From RYN-133 sp963708645 (GTDB taxonomy: Bacteria > Actinomycetota > Actinomycetes > Mycobacteriales > Jatrophihabitantaceae), in NCBI GenBank assembly GCA_963708645.1, contig CAVPTA010000006.1, forward strand, positions 280,994-344,993: a stretch of 64,000 nt of DNA, written 5' to 3'. The position numbers and the translations under genes are program-made. The notes beneath the pieces are model-generated. The model did not search any database. It was given only the letters and a program-made list of their open reading frames with translations, and had not been told where the DNA came from. Of this stretch, positions 1-9,973 are shown one piece after another. How positions within the stretch are numbered: position 1 is the first letter of the stretch; the number at the start of each line of letters is the position of its first letter.

Positions 1-582
1 GACGTGCTTGCCGCGGCGATCGGCCGCGCCCACGAACTCGGCGCCCGCGTTGCCGCGCACGTGTTCGGTGAGGACGCACTGCCAGGGCTCATCGCCGCCG
101 GCCTCGACTCGATCGAGCACGGCACCGGGCTGACCGACGACCTGATCGCGTTGGCTGCCGAGAGCGGCGCGTCCGTCGTCCCGACCTTGATCAACATCGA
201 CAACAACCCGTCCATCGCCGCGAGCGCCGACGCGAAGTTCCCGACGTACGCCGCGCACATGCGCGCTTTGTTCGCGACCTCGCGCGACCGCATCCGCCAC
301 GCGTGGGAGGCGGGCGTGCCGGTCTACACCGGCACCGACGCCGGTGGTTCGTTGCCGCACGGACTGATCCGCGACGAGATCCGCGCGCTGATCGGCGCAG
401 GCATCCCGCAGGCGGACGTGATCGCCCAAGCCTCGTGGCGTGGACGCGACTGGCTCGGCCTGCCCGGCCTCGACGAGGGAGCCTTCGCCGACCTGATCGT
501 GTTCGACACCGACCCGCGCTCCGACCTCAACGCGATCTTCGACCCCCAGCGGATCGTCCTCAAGGGCCACGTCGTCGCCTGA
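1..582 (+). CDS. Amidohydrolase family protein, C-terminal part
   Basis: This is the last 193 codons of a metal-dependent amidohydrolase whose start lies before the window. The frame is open from base 1, and the GTG at 4 is probably internal. Motifs fit the imidazolonepropionase/prolidase-like branch. A metal-ligand His lies in VAAHVFG, a second in SIEHG, and the metal/catalytic Asp in YTGTDAGG. The C-terminal part, with EGAFADLIVFDTDP, is the small beta-sandwich typical of the family, ending about 20 residues later. The substrate cannot be told. It is followed by a GntR/FCD regulator and an MFS transporter on the same strand, so these may form a small catabolic locus. Confidence 0.8.
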   Translation, partial: DVLAAAIGRAHELGARVAAHVFGEDALPGLIAAGLDSIEHGTGLTDDLIALAAESGASVVPTLINIDNNPSIAASADAKFPTYAAHMRALFATSRDRIRHAWEAGVPVYTGTDAGGSLPHGLIRDEIRALIGAGIPQADVIAQASWRGRDWLGLPGLDEGAFADLIVFDTDPRSDLNAIFDPQRIVLKGHVVA

Positions 583-659
583 CGCATTTGACCCTGTAAC
601 GACTGGTGTCCGCCTGAGATCACGACCAGTAGCGGTCCTAGTCGTGCGACAGCGGGAGC

Positions 660-682
660 TAGGATAGATACATGATAGATAC
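660..682 (+). promoter_or_regulatory. Leaderless promoter -10 and direct-repeat site at GntR start
   Basis: A TAGGAT box at 660-665 ends 6 nt before the ATG at 672, which fits a leaderless transcript. Two exact copies of ATAGATAC (664-671 and 675-682), 11 bp apart, flank the start codon. A repeat spaced by one helical turn over its own start could be an autoregulatory operator for the GntR protein; that role is inferred. Confidence 0.45.
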
Positions 683-1339
683 CGTGAGCGCGGCGGACCG
701 CGTCTACGGCTATGCCAAGGACGCGATCCTGGCCCGACGCCTCGGGGTGCACGATCTGCTCACCGAGGGCGAACTGGCCGACGCTGTGGGTGTGTCGCGC
801 ACTCCGGTGCGTGAGGCGCTGTTGCGGCTGCAGGCCGACGGCCTCGTGCGACTACTGCCCAAGCGCGGCGCATTGGTGCTCCCGGTGACCCCGGACGAGG
901 TGGCGGACGTGCTCGAAACCCGACGCCTGGTCGAGACCTTCGCGGTCCGCAAGGCGATCACCGCACCCGCCAGTGGTCGGCCTGGTCGACGCGCTCGAGA
1001 CCCACCTGGCCGCTATGCGGACGGCGATGCGCGAGCGCGACGCGCGGGCGTACGCCGAAGCCGACCGTGACTTCCACGAGGCCGATCGTCGCGGCCACCG
1101 GCAACACGATCTTGACGACGCTCTACCGCTCGCTGCGTGACCGGCAGCTGCGCATGGGCGTCGTGAACCTGCTCGAAGAGCGCACCGGCGAGCTCGACCA
1201 TGCCGGTGTCGCCCGCATGCGTGCCAACATCGCCGACCACGAGGCGATCCTCGGTGCCATCTCGACGCGCGCGATCCGCGCGGGCGAGAGCGCCGTCACC
1301 GCCCATCTCGATCGCGCCGCCGACCAGTTGCGCCGATAG
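672..1339 (+). CDS. GntR family transcriptional regulator, FadR/FCD type (frame interrupted)
   Basis: The N-terminal 70 residues form a winged helix-turn-helix (ELADAVGVSRTPVREALLRL) typical of GntR regulators. The rest is an alpha-helical FCD ligand-binding domain, ending in HLDRAADQLRR. The frame is broken twice. Removing c971 gives APAVVGLVDALETHL, and removing c1083 gives FHEAIVAATGNTIL, after which the frame runs to TAG at 1337-1339. The whole protein would be about 221 aa, normal for the family. It probably controls the neighbouring MFS transporter or amidohydrolase in response to a carboxylic-acid ligand; this is inferred from family and position. Confidence 0.8.
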
Positions 1340-1392
1340 GTGCGCGCCGTCCTCGACCCACTGCCCAAGCCCATCCTGAGCGAGAACCACTG

Positions 1393-2758
1393 ATGACCAC
1401 CTTCGCCGCAGCGGCCACGCTGCGCGACACGGCCGCCCGCCCCCACGTCCGCGGCTGGATGCTCGCCGTTGCCGTCTACTTCCTGGCCGTCTTCCACCGC
1501 AGCTCACTCGGCGTAGCCGGCCTGCTCGCCGAACAACGCTTCGGAATCACCGACGCGCAACTCGGCGTGTTCGTGTTCCTGCAGATCGGCGTGTACGCCG
1601 CGATGCAGATCCCGACCGGCGTGCTTGTCGATCGCTACGGTCCGCGCCGGATGCTCGTCGCGGCGGCAGGGCTGATGGCGATCGGGCAGCTGGCCTTCGC
1701 GCGTCGCCCCGTCGTACCCGATCGCGCTGCTCGCCCGCGTCCTGCTCGGCTGCGGCGACGCGATGACGTTCGTCAGCGTGCTGCGCTATGTCGCCGCGCG
1801 GTTCAGCGCGCGGCGCTATCCGGTGCTGGTCGCGCTGACCGGCACCGTCGGCACCGTCGGCAACCTGCTCGCCACCCTCCCGCTCGCCGTCCTCCTGCAC
1901 GGCGTCGGCTGGACGGCCGGATTCGGCGTGGCCGGCGGCCTGTCGGTGGTCAGTGCGGTCGCTGTCTGGCTACTGCTGGACGACGGCGCGGTCGCACCGC
2001 GCCGACTGCGGCGCGCTCACGAACTGCGCGCCGGCATCGCCGCGGTGTCGCACCGGGTCGCAACCGCGTGGGCGCAACCCGGCACCCGGGTCGGCTTCTG
2101 GGTGCACTTCGCATCGATGTCGACCGGGCCTGCGCTCGCCATGCTCTGGGGCGTCCCGTACCTGGAGCGCGGCGCAGGCTTCTCGAGCTCGGCCGCCGGC
2201 GCGGTCCTGATGGCCAGCGTGCTGTTCGGCGGCATGTCCGGACCTCTCGTCGGCTTGACGATCGGCCGGCACGCGAACCTTCGGGTCACCCTGGTGTTCA
2301 CCGTCTGCGCGGTCACGATCGCCGGCTGGCTGGCGATCGTCTTCGTCCTGGGCAACACGCCGCCGCAGGCCTACGTCGCCGCGCTGTTCGTGTTCACCGC
2401 GATCGGCGCCCCGGCCTCGATGGTGGCCTTCGCACTCGCGCGCGACTACAACAGCCCACGGATCATCGGCACGGCGTCCGGCGTGGTCAACGTCGGTGGC
2501 TTCGTCGCCACCGCGATCGTCGCGATGGCGTTCGGCCAGGTGCTCACGCTGCTCGGCGGAACGTCTGCGACGACGCTGCGGTGGGCGCTGCTCGTGCCGA
2601 TTGCCGTGCAGGCCTTCGGGACGGTGCGCGTACTGGTCTGGGTGCGTCGGCTACGGGCCGTTCTCGCCGCGAGGCAGCGTGATGGCATCGCCGTCCCGGT
2701 GCGCGTCCACAGACGCTTCTTCTGGGACGAGCACTGGTCTGAATCCGCTGCCAGCTAA
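1393..2758 (+). CDS. MFS transporter (frame interrupted)
   Basis: This is a 12-helix major facilitator protein of about 455 aa. The N-terminal half shows the MFS signature region GVLVDRYGPRRMLV between helices 2 and 3. The C-terminal half has repeated hydrophobic segments and ends in a charged tail, FFWDEHW. The frame breaks near 1707; deleting g1708 gives FALAPSYPIALLARV, which leads into the frame around MTFVSVLRYV at 1763. The start ATG at 1393 lies 53 nt after the GntR stop. Substrate unknown; the organic-anion branch is likely from its neighbours. A strong terminator follows at 2980. Confidence 0.8.
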
Positions 2759-2979
2759 AGGAATAACCCTCCACCAGAGGTCTGGATATTGGGGCTTGCG
2801 GGCGTTCACCAGACCCTGTAGAAATTCCTTACGCCACTCAGCGGGTAACACCAAAGAGCGGCGGGGCACGGACAAGAACCGGTACCGGCCACGGGGTCAA
2901 ACCCGAGGCGACCGCGGGTGACGATCGCGGGGATCGGGGAGAGTTCGGGTCGGCACAGGACGTCACGCCTGAGCTAACC
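2759..2979. other. Intergenic segment of lower GC, no gene assigned
   Basis: The first 100 bases after the MFS stop are clearly less GC-rich than the genes around them. They contain an inverted repeat, GGTCTGG (2779-2785) and CCAGACC (2809-2815). A minus-strand open frame starting with TTG at 2875 overlaps the end of the MFS gene; its translation matches no family I recognise. It could be a decayed mobile-element fragment, but there are no terminal repeats or transposase motifs. Confidence 0.35.
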
Positions 2980-3023
2980 GTGGGCCTCGGCGAACTCATA
3001 CTTCGCCGAGGCCCACACCTTTT
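2980..3023 (+). terminator. Rho-independent terminator
   Basis: A perfect 15-bp stem (2980-2994 with 3002-3016), GTGGGCCTCGGCGAA and its complement, encloses a 7-nt loop. It is followed by ACCTTTT, giving a short U-tract on the plus strand. It lies 220 nt after the MFS stop and would end transcription of the GntR/MFS unit. Confidence 0.8.
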
Positions 3024-3107
3024 CTAGCAAGGTGTACCCGCCGCGAGCGGTAGGCACGCCGCCATCGTGGCGCACCACACGATCGGGCGTGCGAACGCCG
3101 AGTTAAT

Positions 3108-3175
3108 GACAGTGGTCAGTCCGGCCCTCAGTGGTCAGTTGCAACTGACCACTGAGGACGAAACTGACCACTGTC
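3108..3175. repeat. Nested AGTGGTCA palindrome, copy A
   Basis: Four copies of AGTGGTCAGT or its complement make a nested palindrome. The outer arms are GACAGTGGTCAGT (3108-3120) and its complement (3163-3175). The inner 32-bp perfect palindrome spans 3126-3157, centred on TTGCAA. It sits between two convergent genes, just upstream of the GH1 stop. Related elements of nearly the same size lie at 45612-45681 and 57772-57840. Confidence 0.85.
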
Positions 3176-3187
3176 GGGGCATTTGCC

Positions 3188-4596
<1,409 letters not shown>

Positions 4597-4602
4597 GTCC
4601 TG

Positions 4603-4608
4603 ACCGTA
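4603..4608 (-). promoter_or_regulatory. Leaderless -10 box of the GH1 gene
   Basis: On the minus strand, TACGGT is followed by CAGGAC and then the ATG at 4596. A spacing of 6 nt from the -10 box to the start codon implies transcription from the A of ATG. The same geometry recurs at other genes in this window. Confidence 0.4.
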
Positions 4609-4647
4609 CCGAGGGTGCGAATTTAGGGACCGGCTACCGAGGTCTGG

Positions 4648-4653
4648 CACAAT
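4648..4653 (+). promoter_or_regulatory. Probable -10 of the rpsP operon promoter
   Basis: TGGCACAAT at 4645-4653 resembles an extended actinobacterial -10. No convincing -35 is visible. A 7-bp inverted repeat, GGTTGAG (4658-4664) and CTCAACC (4687-4693), lies in the resulting leader of about 130 nt before the GTG at 4787. Confidence 0.35.
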
Positions 4654-4786
4654 GTCGGGTTGAGTACCGGGCGTCGGCTGGTCCCTCTCAACCACGCCGC
4701 GCCCAGTCCATCCGGACGAACCGATTCGGTGTCCCCACGCCGACGCGCGACGTCCCACCTGTAGCGAAACTGGAGCACCCTCTCTC

Positions 4787-5343
4787 GTGGCAACGAAGAT
4801 CAAGCTGATGCGTCTGGGCAAGATGCGTGAGCCGCACTACCGCATCGTGGTCGCCGACGCCCGCACCAAGCGGGACGGCCGGGCGATCGAGACCATCGGC
4901 GAGTACCACCCGAAGAACGACCCGTCGGTCATCAAGGTCGACGGCGACCGGGCCGCCTACTGGCTCGGCGTCGGCGCCCAGCCGACCGAGGCCGTCGCCG
5001 CGATCCTCAGGGTGACCGGCGACTGGCAGAAGTTCAAGGGCGAGCCGGCCCCGGCAGCCGATGAAGGTCGCCGAGCCCAAGCCCGACAAGCAGGCGGCGT
5101 TCAACGCCGCGCTGGCCGAGGTGTCGGGTGACGCCGGTGACCCCGTCACCTCCGAGGCGACCACGCCGAAGAAGCGGACGCCGGCCAAGAAGAAGGCCGA
5201 CGCTCCCGCTGAGGCCAGCGCACCTGCCGAGGCGCAGCGCACCTGCTGAGGCCAGCGCACCTGCTGACGCGCCGGCCGAGAGCGCTGAGGCGCCTGCCGA
5301 GGCGCCGGCCGAGGCTTCGGCCGAGACCCCAGCGGAAGGCTGA
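4787..5343 (+). CDS. rpsP: 30S ribosomal protein S16 with Ala/Pro/Glu-rich tail (frame interrupted)
   Basis: S16 is an early-binding small-subunit protein. The N-terminal 85 residues (IKLMRLGKMREPHYRIVVAD, then IETIGEYHP) are the conserved fold, followed by KVAEPKPDKQAAFNAAL and a long low-complexity tail of SAPAEA-type repeats, common in actinobacterial S16. Start is GTG 4787. Two frameshifts occur: deleting c5059 joins PAPAA to MKVAEPKP, and deleting g5234 restores the tail repeat GAGGCCAGCGCACCTG exactly, so the second error is well supported. It is the first gene of the rpsP-khpA-rimM-trmD unit. Confidence 0.92.
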
Positions 5344-5344
5344 C

Positions 5345-5582
5345 GTGCTCGAGGAAGCCCTCGAGCACCTGGTCCGCGGCATAGTCGACCACCCCGACGA
5401 CGTTCGGGTCGATCTCGTCGACAACCGCCGCGGCAAGCGGCTCGAGGTGCGGGTGCACCCCGACGACCTCGGCCGGGTGATCGGCCGCAACGGCCGCACC
5501 GCCAAGGCGCTTGCGTCAGGTGATCCACGGCGTCGGCGGCAAGGGCATCCGCGTCGACGTCATCGACGTCGACCGGCGCTGA
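5345..5582 (+). CDS. khpA: KH-domain RNA-binding protein KhpA (frame interrupted)
   Basis: This 79-aa single-KH protein (YlqC/KhpA family) binds RNA and always sits between rpsP and rimM in Gram-positive bacteria. It shows VRVDLVDNRRGKRLEVRVHP and the KH GxxG-like loop VIGRNGRTAKAL. The frame breaks at 5511: without the extra t the sequence reads AKALRQVIHGVGGKGIRVDV and ends in TGA at 5580-5582. GTG 5345 starts one base after the rpsP stop, so translation is probably coupled. Confidence 0.9.
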
Positions 5583-5597
5583 CCTGCGTACGCAACC

Positions 5598-6117
5598 GTG
5601 GCCGAACACGACCTCGTCGCGGTCGGCCGCATCGGCCGCCCGCGCGGAGTGCGCGGCGCGACGTTCGTCGAGCCCTGGACCGACGATCCGGACGAGCGGT
5701 TCGCCGCCGGCACGGTGCTGCGCACCGATCCGGCCGATGCCGGCCCGCTGACCGTCGAGACGTCGAGCACGGCCGGCGGCAAGCTGGTCGTGCAGTTCGA
5801 CGTCAGTCGACGACCGCGACGGCGCCGAGGCGCTGCGCGGCGTACGGCTGCTGCTGCCCGCCGCTGCCCGGCCCGCGCTCGACGATCCGGACGACTTCTA
5901 CGACACCGACCTGATCGGGCTCGCCGCGCGGACGGTGGCCGGCGACAGCTCGGCCCGGTGCGCGACGTCCTGCACGCCGGCGGCGCCGACTACCTCGTGC
6001 TGGACGTCGACGGGACGCGAGGGGCTCGTCCCGTTCGTCCGGGCCATCGTGCCGACCGTCGACATCGCCGGCGGAGCGGTCGTCATCGATCCGCCCGACG
6101 GGCTGTTCGAGCTGTAA
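5598..6117 (+). CDS. rimM: Ribosome maturation factor RimM (frame interrupted)
   Basis: RimM binds S19 and helps mature the 30S head and 16S rRNA. The N-terminal barrel starts VAVGRIGRPRGVRGATFVEP. The middle region (DDRDGAEALRGVRLLLP) leads into the PRC-barrel, with DVLHAGGADYLVLDV and LVPFVRAIVPTVDIAGG near the end. At least three indels disturb the frame, near 5800, 5945 and 6023. Deleting the base after GC at the last gives TQGLVPFVRA. Length once repaired is about 172 aa, as usual. Start is GTG 5598, 15 nt after khpA. Confidence 0.9.
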
Positions 6118-6126
6118 CGGCACGCG

Positions 6127-6823
6127 ATGAGACTCGACGTCGTCACGATCTTCCCCGACTACCTCGCCCCGCTGCGGCAATCGCTGCTCGGCAAGGCGAT
6201 CGAGCGCGGCCAGCTCGAACTCGGCGTGCACGACCTGCGGACGTGGACCGACGACGTGCACCGCACCGTCGACGACACGCCCTACGGCGGCGGACCGGGC
6301 ATGGTCATGCTGCCCGAGCCGTGGGGACGCGCGCTCGACGAGCTTGCCCCGCCAGACGCAGCCGCAGCCGCGGCTGATCGTCCCCACGCCGGCCGGGCGA
6401 CCGTTCACCCAGGCAATGGCCGAACAGCTCGCCGGCGAGCAGTGGCTGCTGTTCGCGTGCGGACGCTACGAGGGCATCGACGCCCGGGTGCTCGACTACG
6501 CCGCCGCGCGGATGCCCGTGGACGAGGTGAGCCTCGGTGACTACGTGCTCGCCGGCGGCGAGGCGGCCGTGCTCGTGATCGTCGAGGCGGTCGCGCGGCT
6601 GTTGCCCGGCGTGCTGGGCAACGCCGCGTCGGCCCCCGACGACTCGTTCGGCGTCGGGCCCGACGGGCTGCTCGAGGCGCCGGCCTACACCAAGCCGGCG
6701 AGCTGGCGCGGTCTGGACGTGCCGCCGGTGCTGCTGTCGGGCCATCACGGCGAGATCGCGCGGTGGCGCGCCGAGCAGTCGCGCGAGCGCACGGCCGCGC
6801 GCCGTCCCGACCTGCTTGCCTGA
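6127..6823 (+). CDS. trmD: tRNA (guanine37-N1)-methyltransferase TrmD (frame interrupted)
   Basis: TrmD methylates G37 next to the anticodon with SAM to prevent +1 frameshifting. Its trefoil-knot SAM site is visible as FACGRYEGIDARV and SLGDYVLAGGE. The substrate region PYGGGPGMVM and the C-terminal LLSGHHGEIARWR are also typical. One indel at t6344 breaks the frame; removing it gives DELPRQTQPQPRLIVPTPAG. The repaired length is about 232 aa. ATG 6127 lies 9 nt after rimM. The gene is essential in bacteria, which argues that the break is a sequence error. Confidence 0.92.
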
Positions 6824-6955
6824 GGGGGGCAATTGCATGCGACTTCGGGCGGACGTGCTGTGGCATCATCGAGGGGTTGCCCGCCAGAGTGCCGGGCCTC
6901 CCGCGTGCCACGTTGCACGCCCTGATCTGAAGCCGATGAAGAAAGCGAATTCGCG

Positions 6956-7312
6956 ATGAACACCCTCGACACCCTGGATGCCGAGTCGCTGCGCAGCGAT
7001 GTGCCCGACTTCCGTCCCGGCGACACCCTGAAGGTGCACGTGCGGGTGGTCGAGGGCAACCGCTCCCGGATCCAGGTCTTCCAGGGCGCCGTCATCCGGC
7101 GCCAGGGTGGCGGGATCCGCGAGACCTTCACCGTGCGCAAGGTCAGCTTCGGCGTCGGCGTCGAGCGCACCTTCCCGGTGCACACGCCGGTCATCGAGAA
7201 GATCGAGGTCGTCACCCGCGGTGACGTCCGCCGCGCGAAGCTGTACTACCTGCGCGATCTGCGTGGCAAGAAGGCCAAGATCAAGGAGAAGCGGGAAACC
7301 GTCGCCCGCTGA
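6956..7312 (+). CDS. rplS: 50S ribosomal protein L19
   Basis: This intact 118-aa L19 sits at the 30S-50S interface. Family landmarks are PDFRPGDTLKVHVRVVEG, QVFQGAVIRRQGGG, RETFTVRKVSFGVGVERTFP and the basic C-terminus KKAKIKEKRE. Start ATG 6956 follows a weak GAAAG-type site. A gap of 132 nt after trmD suggests it can be transcribed separately; TGTGGCATCAT around 6860 is a possible -10 but lacks a clear -35. Confidence 0.97.
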   Translation: MNTLDTLDAESLRSDVPDFRPGDTLKVHVRVVEGNRSRIQVFQGAVIRRQGGGIRETFTVRKVSFGVGVERTFPVHTPVIEKIEVVTRGDVRRAKLYYLRDLRGKKAKIKEKRETVAR

Positions 7313-7330
7313 CGCGGCGCCGGCCGCTGA

Positions 7331-8430
7331 ATGACTGGATCGAACCGTCCGGGCGACCCGTCCGGCGAGTCGGACGAAGCTGCCGAGGACGCACTCCATG
7401 AGCGGCACGCCGAGTCCGACCGACTTGCGCGACTCGTTCGACATCGACGAGAGCGCTGACCGGCACGCCGCGGCCCGGTCCCGTCCCGTCGGCACCTCCC
7501 GGCGCCTCCGCGCCGTCTGCCGCTGTGAACTCGCCTTCTGGTACCGGAACGCCGGATCCCGGCGCCGGATCCGGTCAGCCGACACCAGAAGCGGGACGTC
7601 GGCGCGGCGCAAGCAGCGCCGCAAGGCGCCGTGGTGGGAACTGCCGGCGTTGGTGGCTCTCGCGATCGTCATCGCGATCCTGGTCAAGACCTTCCTGGTC
7701 CAGCCGTTCTACATCCCGTCGCAGTCGATGGAGAAGACGCTGCACGGGTGCCCCGGCTGCTCCGGCGACCGCATCCTCGTCAGCAAGATCGTCTACGACT
7801 TCCGCGACCCGCACCCCGGCGACATCGTCGTGTTCAACGCGCCGCCCGGCTGGGACGACGAACCGCCGCAGCAGCCGCCGACCAACCCGGTGCTGCGGTT
7901 CGTCCGCGGCTTCGGCCAGCTGGTCGGCTTCGTGCCGCCGGACGGTCTCGTGCTCGTGAAGCGGGTCATTGCCGTCGGCGGGCAGACGGTCAAGGGCGAC
8001 GCGGCCGGCCACGTCTACATCAGCGACAACGGCACGAAGGGCCCGTACCGCAAACTCGACGAGACCTACGTTTACGAGTCCGGCCCCGACCCGCGGGCCA
8101 AGTTCGGACCGATCACGGTGCCCAAGGGGCGGCTGTGGGTGATGGGCGACCATCGCGACGAGTCGGCCGACTCGCGCTATCACTGCGGTAGCGGAGGCCA
8201 GGACTCCGGTGCCGGTCGCTGTCCCGACCCGACCGCGGCCACCGTCCCGATCGATGACGTGATCGGCAAGGCAGTCCTGATCGCATGGCCTCCGTCGCGG
8301 TGGACGACGCTGGGCACTCCCGAAGACCTTCGAGAGCGCGTCGGCCGGACTGGCCGGAAGCGGACTCGTCCCGGTGGCCGTTGTCGCGCCCGTGTTCTTC
8401 GTCCTGCGCCGCCGGCGCAGGCGACGGTGA
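7331..8430 (+). CDS. lepB: Signal peptidase I (frame interrupted in the N-terminal linker)
   Basis: LepB is a membrane serine-lysine protease that removes signal peptides on the outer face of the membrane. One helix (LPALVALAIVIAILVKTFLV) precedes the catalytic Ser in YIPSQSMEKTL. The general-base Lys is in LVLVKRVIAVGG, and GDHRDESADSR is box E. The N-terminal 90 residues before the helix are low-complexity and contain at least two indels, so ATG 7331 is preferred but not certain; ATG 7398 is the alternative. At the C-terminus, removing a8316 gives GLPKTFESASAGL and a final hydrophobic segment ending RRRRR, stop 8428-8430. Confidence 0.9.
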
Positions 8431-8874
8431 CCATCGCGCGGGTCGGCGGCCGATTGCTGCTGGTCGACGCCTCACAGCGTCTGCTGCTCATCCACGAACG
8501 CCTCGAGCACGGCGGCACCCACTGGCTCACGCCGGGCGGGGGAGTCGAGAACGGCGAGCATCCCCGCGAGGCCGCCCGGCGCGAGGCGATCGAGGAGACC
8601 GGCCTCGAGGTCGATCTGCCCGCCGACGCCGAGGCCGTGCTCACCACGCGCCGGAACTGGTCGTGGCACGACACCGTTTTCGACCAGGTCGACCACTTCT
8701 TCCTCGCGCGCGTCGCCGACGGCTCTCGAGGTGCACCCACGATCGCTGACCGAGGTCGAGCAGGAGACCTGGCTCGGCTTTCGCTGGTGGACGGTCGCGG
8801 AGCTGCGCGAGACCGACGAAGTGCTCGTTCCGGCCGATGTCGGCGACGTGGTGGCCGCATTGCTTGCCGAGTGA
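8427..8874 (+). CDS. NUDIX hydrolase (frame interrupted)
   Basis: A NUDIX pyrophosphatase of about 149 aa. The nudix box reads GGGVENGEHPREAARREAIE followed by ETGLEVD, matching the metal-binding consensus, in a fold that begins RLLLVDASQRLLLIHERL. The C-terminus, after removing t8724, is GLEVHPRSLTEVEQETWLGF and ends VVAALLAE. GTG 8427 overlaps the lepB stop as GTGA, so the two are translationally coupled. The substrate is not predictable; ADP-ribose or (d)NTP types are possible. Confidence 0.85.
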
Positions 8875-8904
8875 CCCGGTGGGATCGGTAATCTCGGCAA
8901 CGTC

Positions 8905-9621
8905 ATGCCTGGCTCCACCGCGATAACCCCGCCGCGGCTGATCGTGCGTCGCGACACCGGCCTCGGCGCGTACGAGGCAGCGTTGGCACGCGCAGGCTTC
9001 GGTCAGGTCGCCGGTGCGGACGAGGCCGGCCGCGGCGCTTGCGCCGGACCACTCGTCGTCGCCGCGTGCGTGCTGCCGCGGGGACGGCGTGGCGAGATCG
9101 ACGGCCTGACCGACTCGAAGCTGCTCACTGCCGCGCGCCGCGAACGCCTCTACGGCGAGGTTGTGCGTCGGGCAGTGTCGTACTCGATCGTCGTTGTCCC
9201 GGCGGACGAGATCGACGCCTACGGGCTGCATGTCGCGAACCTGGCCGGCATGCGCCGCGCGATCGGGCGGCTCGGCCCCACGCCGCAGTACGCGCTGACC
9301 GACGGGTTTCCGGTGCCCGGGCTGCCCGTTCCGTCGACCGCGGTGTGGAAGGGCGACGCCACCGTCGCGTGCATCGCCGCGGCGTCCATCCTCGCGAAGG
9401 TCACCCGCGACGCGATCATGACCGAGATGCATGAGCAGTGGCCGCAGTACGACTTCGCGAAGCACAAGGGCTACGTCACCTCCTCCCACGCCGAGGCGTT
9501 GATCGAGTGGGGCCCGTGCGCGCAGCACCGCCGTCGCTATGTCAACGTGCGGCGGGCGATGCGGGGTGGCGACCTGATGGGGGACAATGTGCTGGACGAG
9601 GTAGGAGCCGACATTGCATGA
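8905..9621 (+). CDS. rnhB: Ribonuclease HII
   Basis: This intact 238-aa enzyme removes ribonucleotides and RNA from RNA-DNA hybrids. Metal-binding acidic residues are in VAGADEAGRGACAGPLVVAA. TDSKLL, KGDATVACIAAASILAKVTR and HKGYVTSSHAEAL are further family motifs. ATG 8905 is chosen although the conserved core begins about 35 residues later. A TAATCT box at 8889-8894 may give it a transcript with a very short leader. The position after lepB/NUDIX and before the DUF2469 gene is standard for actinobacteria. Confidence 0.96.
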   Translation: MPGSTAITPPRLIVRRDTGLGAYEAALARAGFGQVAGADEAGRGACAGPLVVAACVLPRGRRGEIDGLTDSKLLTAARRERLYGEVVRRAVSYSIVVVPADEIDAYGLHVANLAGMRRAIGRLGPTPQYALTDGFPVPGLPVPSTAVWKGDATVACIAAASILAKVTRDAIMTEMHEQWPQYDFAKHKGYVTSSHAEALIEWGPCAQHRRRYVNVRRAMRGGDLMGDNVLDEVGADIA

Positions 9622-9636
9622 GGACGGACCGCACCA

Positions 9637-9958
9637 GTGAGCGCTGAGGATCTCGAGAACTACGAGACCGACATGGAGCTGCAGCTCTACCGCGAGTACA
9701 AGGACATCGCGGCGCAGTTCTCCTACGTCGTCGAGACCGAGCGGCGCTTCTACCTGACCAACGACGTCGACTTGCAGCCGCGCAACGCCGACGGCGAGGT
9801 CTACTTCGAGGTGACCATGCGCGACGCGTGGGTCTGGGACATGTACCGGCCGGCGCGCTTCGTGAAGACCGTCCGGGTGTTGACCTTCAAGGACGTGAAC
9901 ATCGAGGAGCTCGACAAGCCCGACCTCGAGCTTACCCGACGGCAAGCAGGGTTTTTAG
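9637..9958 (+). CDS. DUF2469 family protein (frame interrupted at C-terminus)
   Basis: A small acidic protein of about 106 aa found next to rnhB in nearly all actinobacteria; its function is unknown. The sequence begins MSAEDLENYETDMELQLYRE and continues FSYVVETERRFYLTNDV, both typical. As written the frame runs on past the normal end; removing t9932 gives LELPDGKQGF and a TAG stop at 9956-9958, the expected length. GTG 9637 lies 15 nt after the rnhB stop, so the two are likely cotranscribed. Confidence 0.9.
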
Positions 9959-9973
9959 ATAGACTTTGTAGCA

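Noticed and set aside
2651..2875. Minus-strand 74-codon frame after the MFS gene (starts MSVPRRSLVLPAEWRKEF)
   Set aside because: TTG start, no ribosome site, overlaps the end of a real gene, no family recognised; kept only as a note on the low-GC segment.
3100..3180. CRISPR repeats for the AGTGGTCA units
   Set aside because: Units alternate in orientation, are only four per site, and have no regular spacers or cas genes nearby.
2759..3187. tmRNA, RNase P RNA or other stable RNA
   Set aside because: None of the conserved sequence landmarks of these RNAs was found.
4787..9958. Pseudogenes in the ribosome/tRNA-modification block
   Set aside because: Essential genes with single-base breaks that share one context; sequence error is more likely than loss of function.
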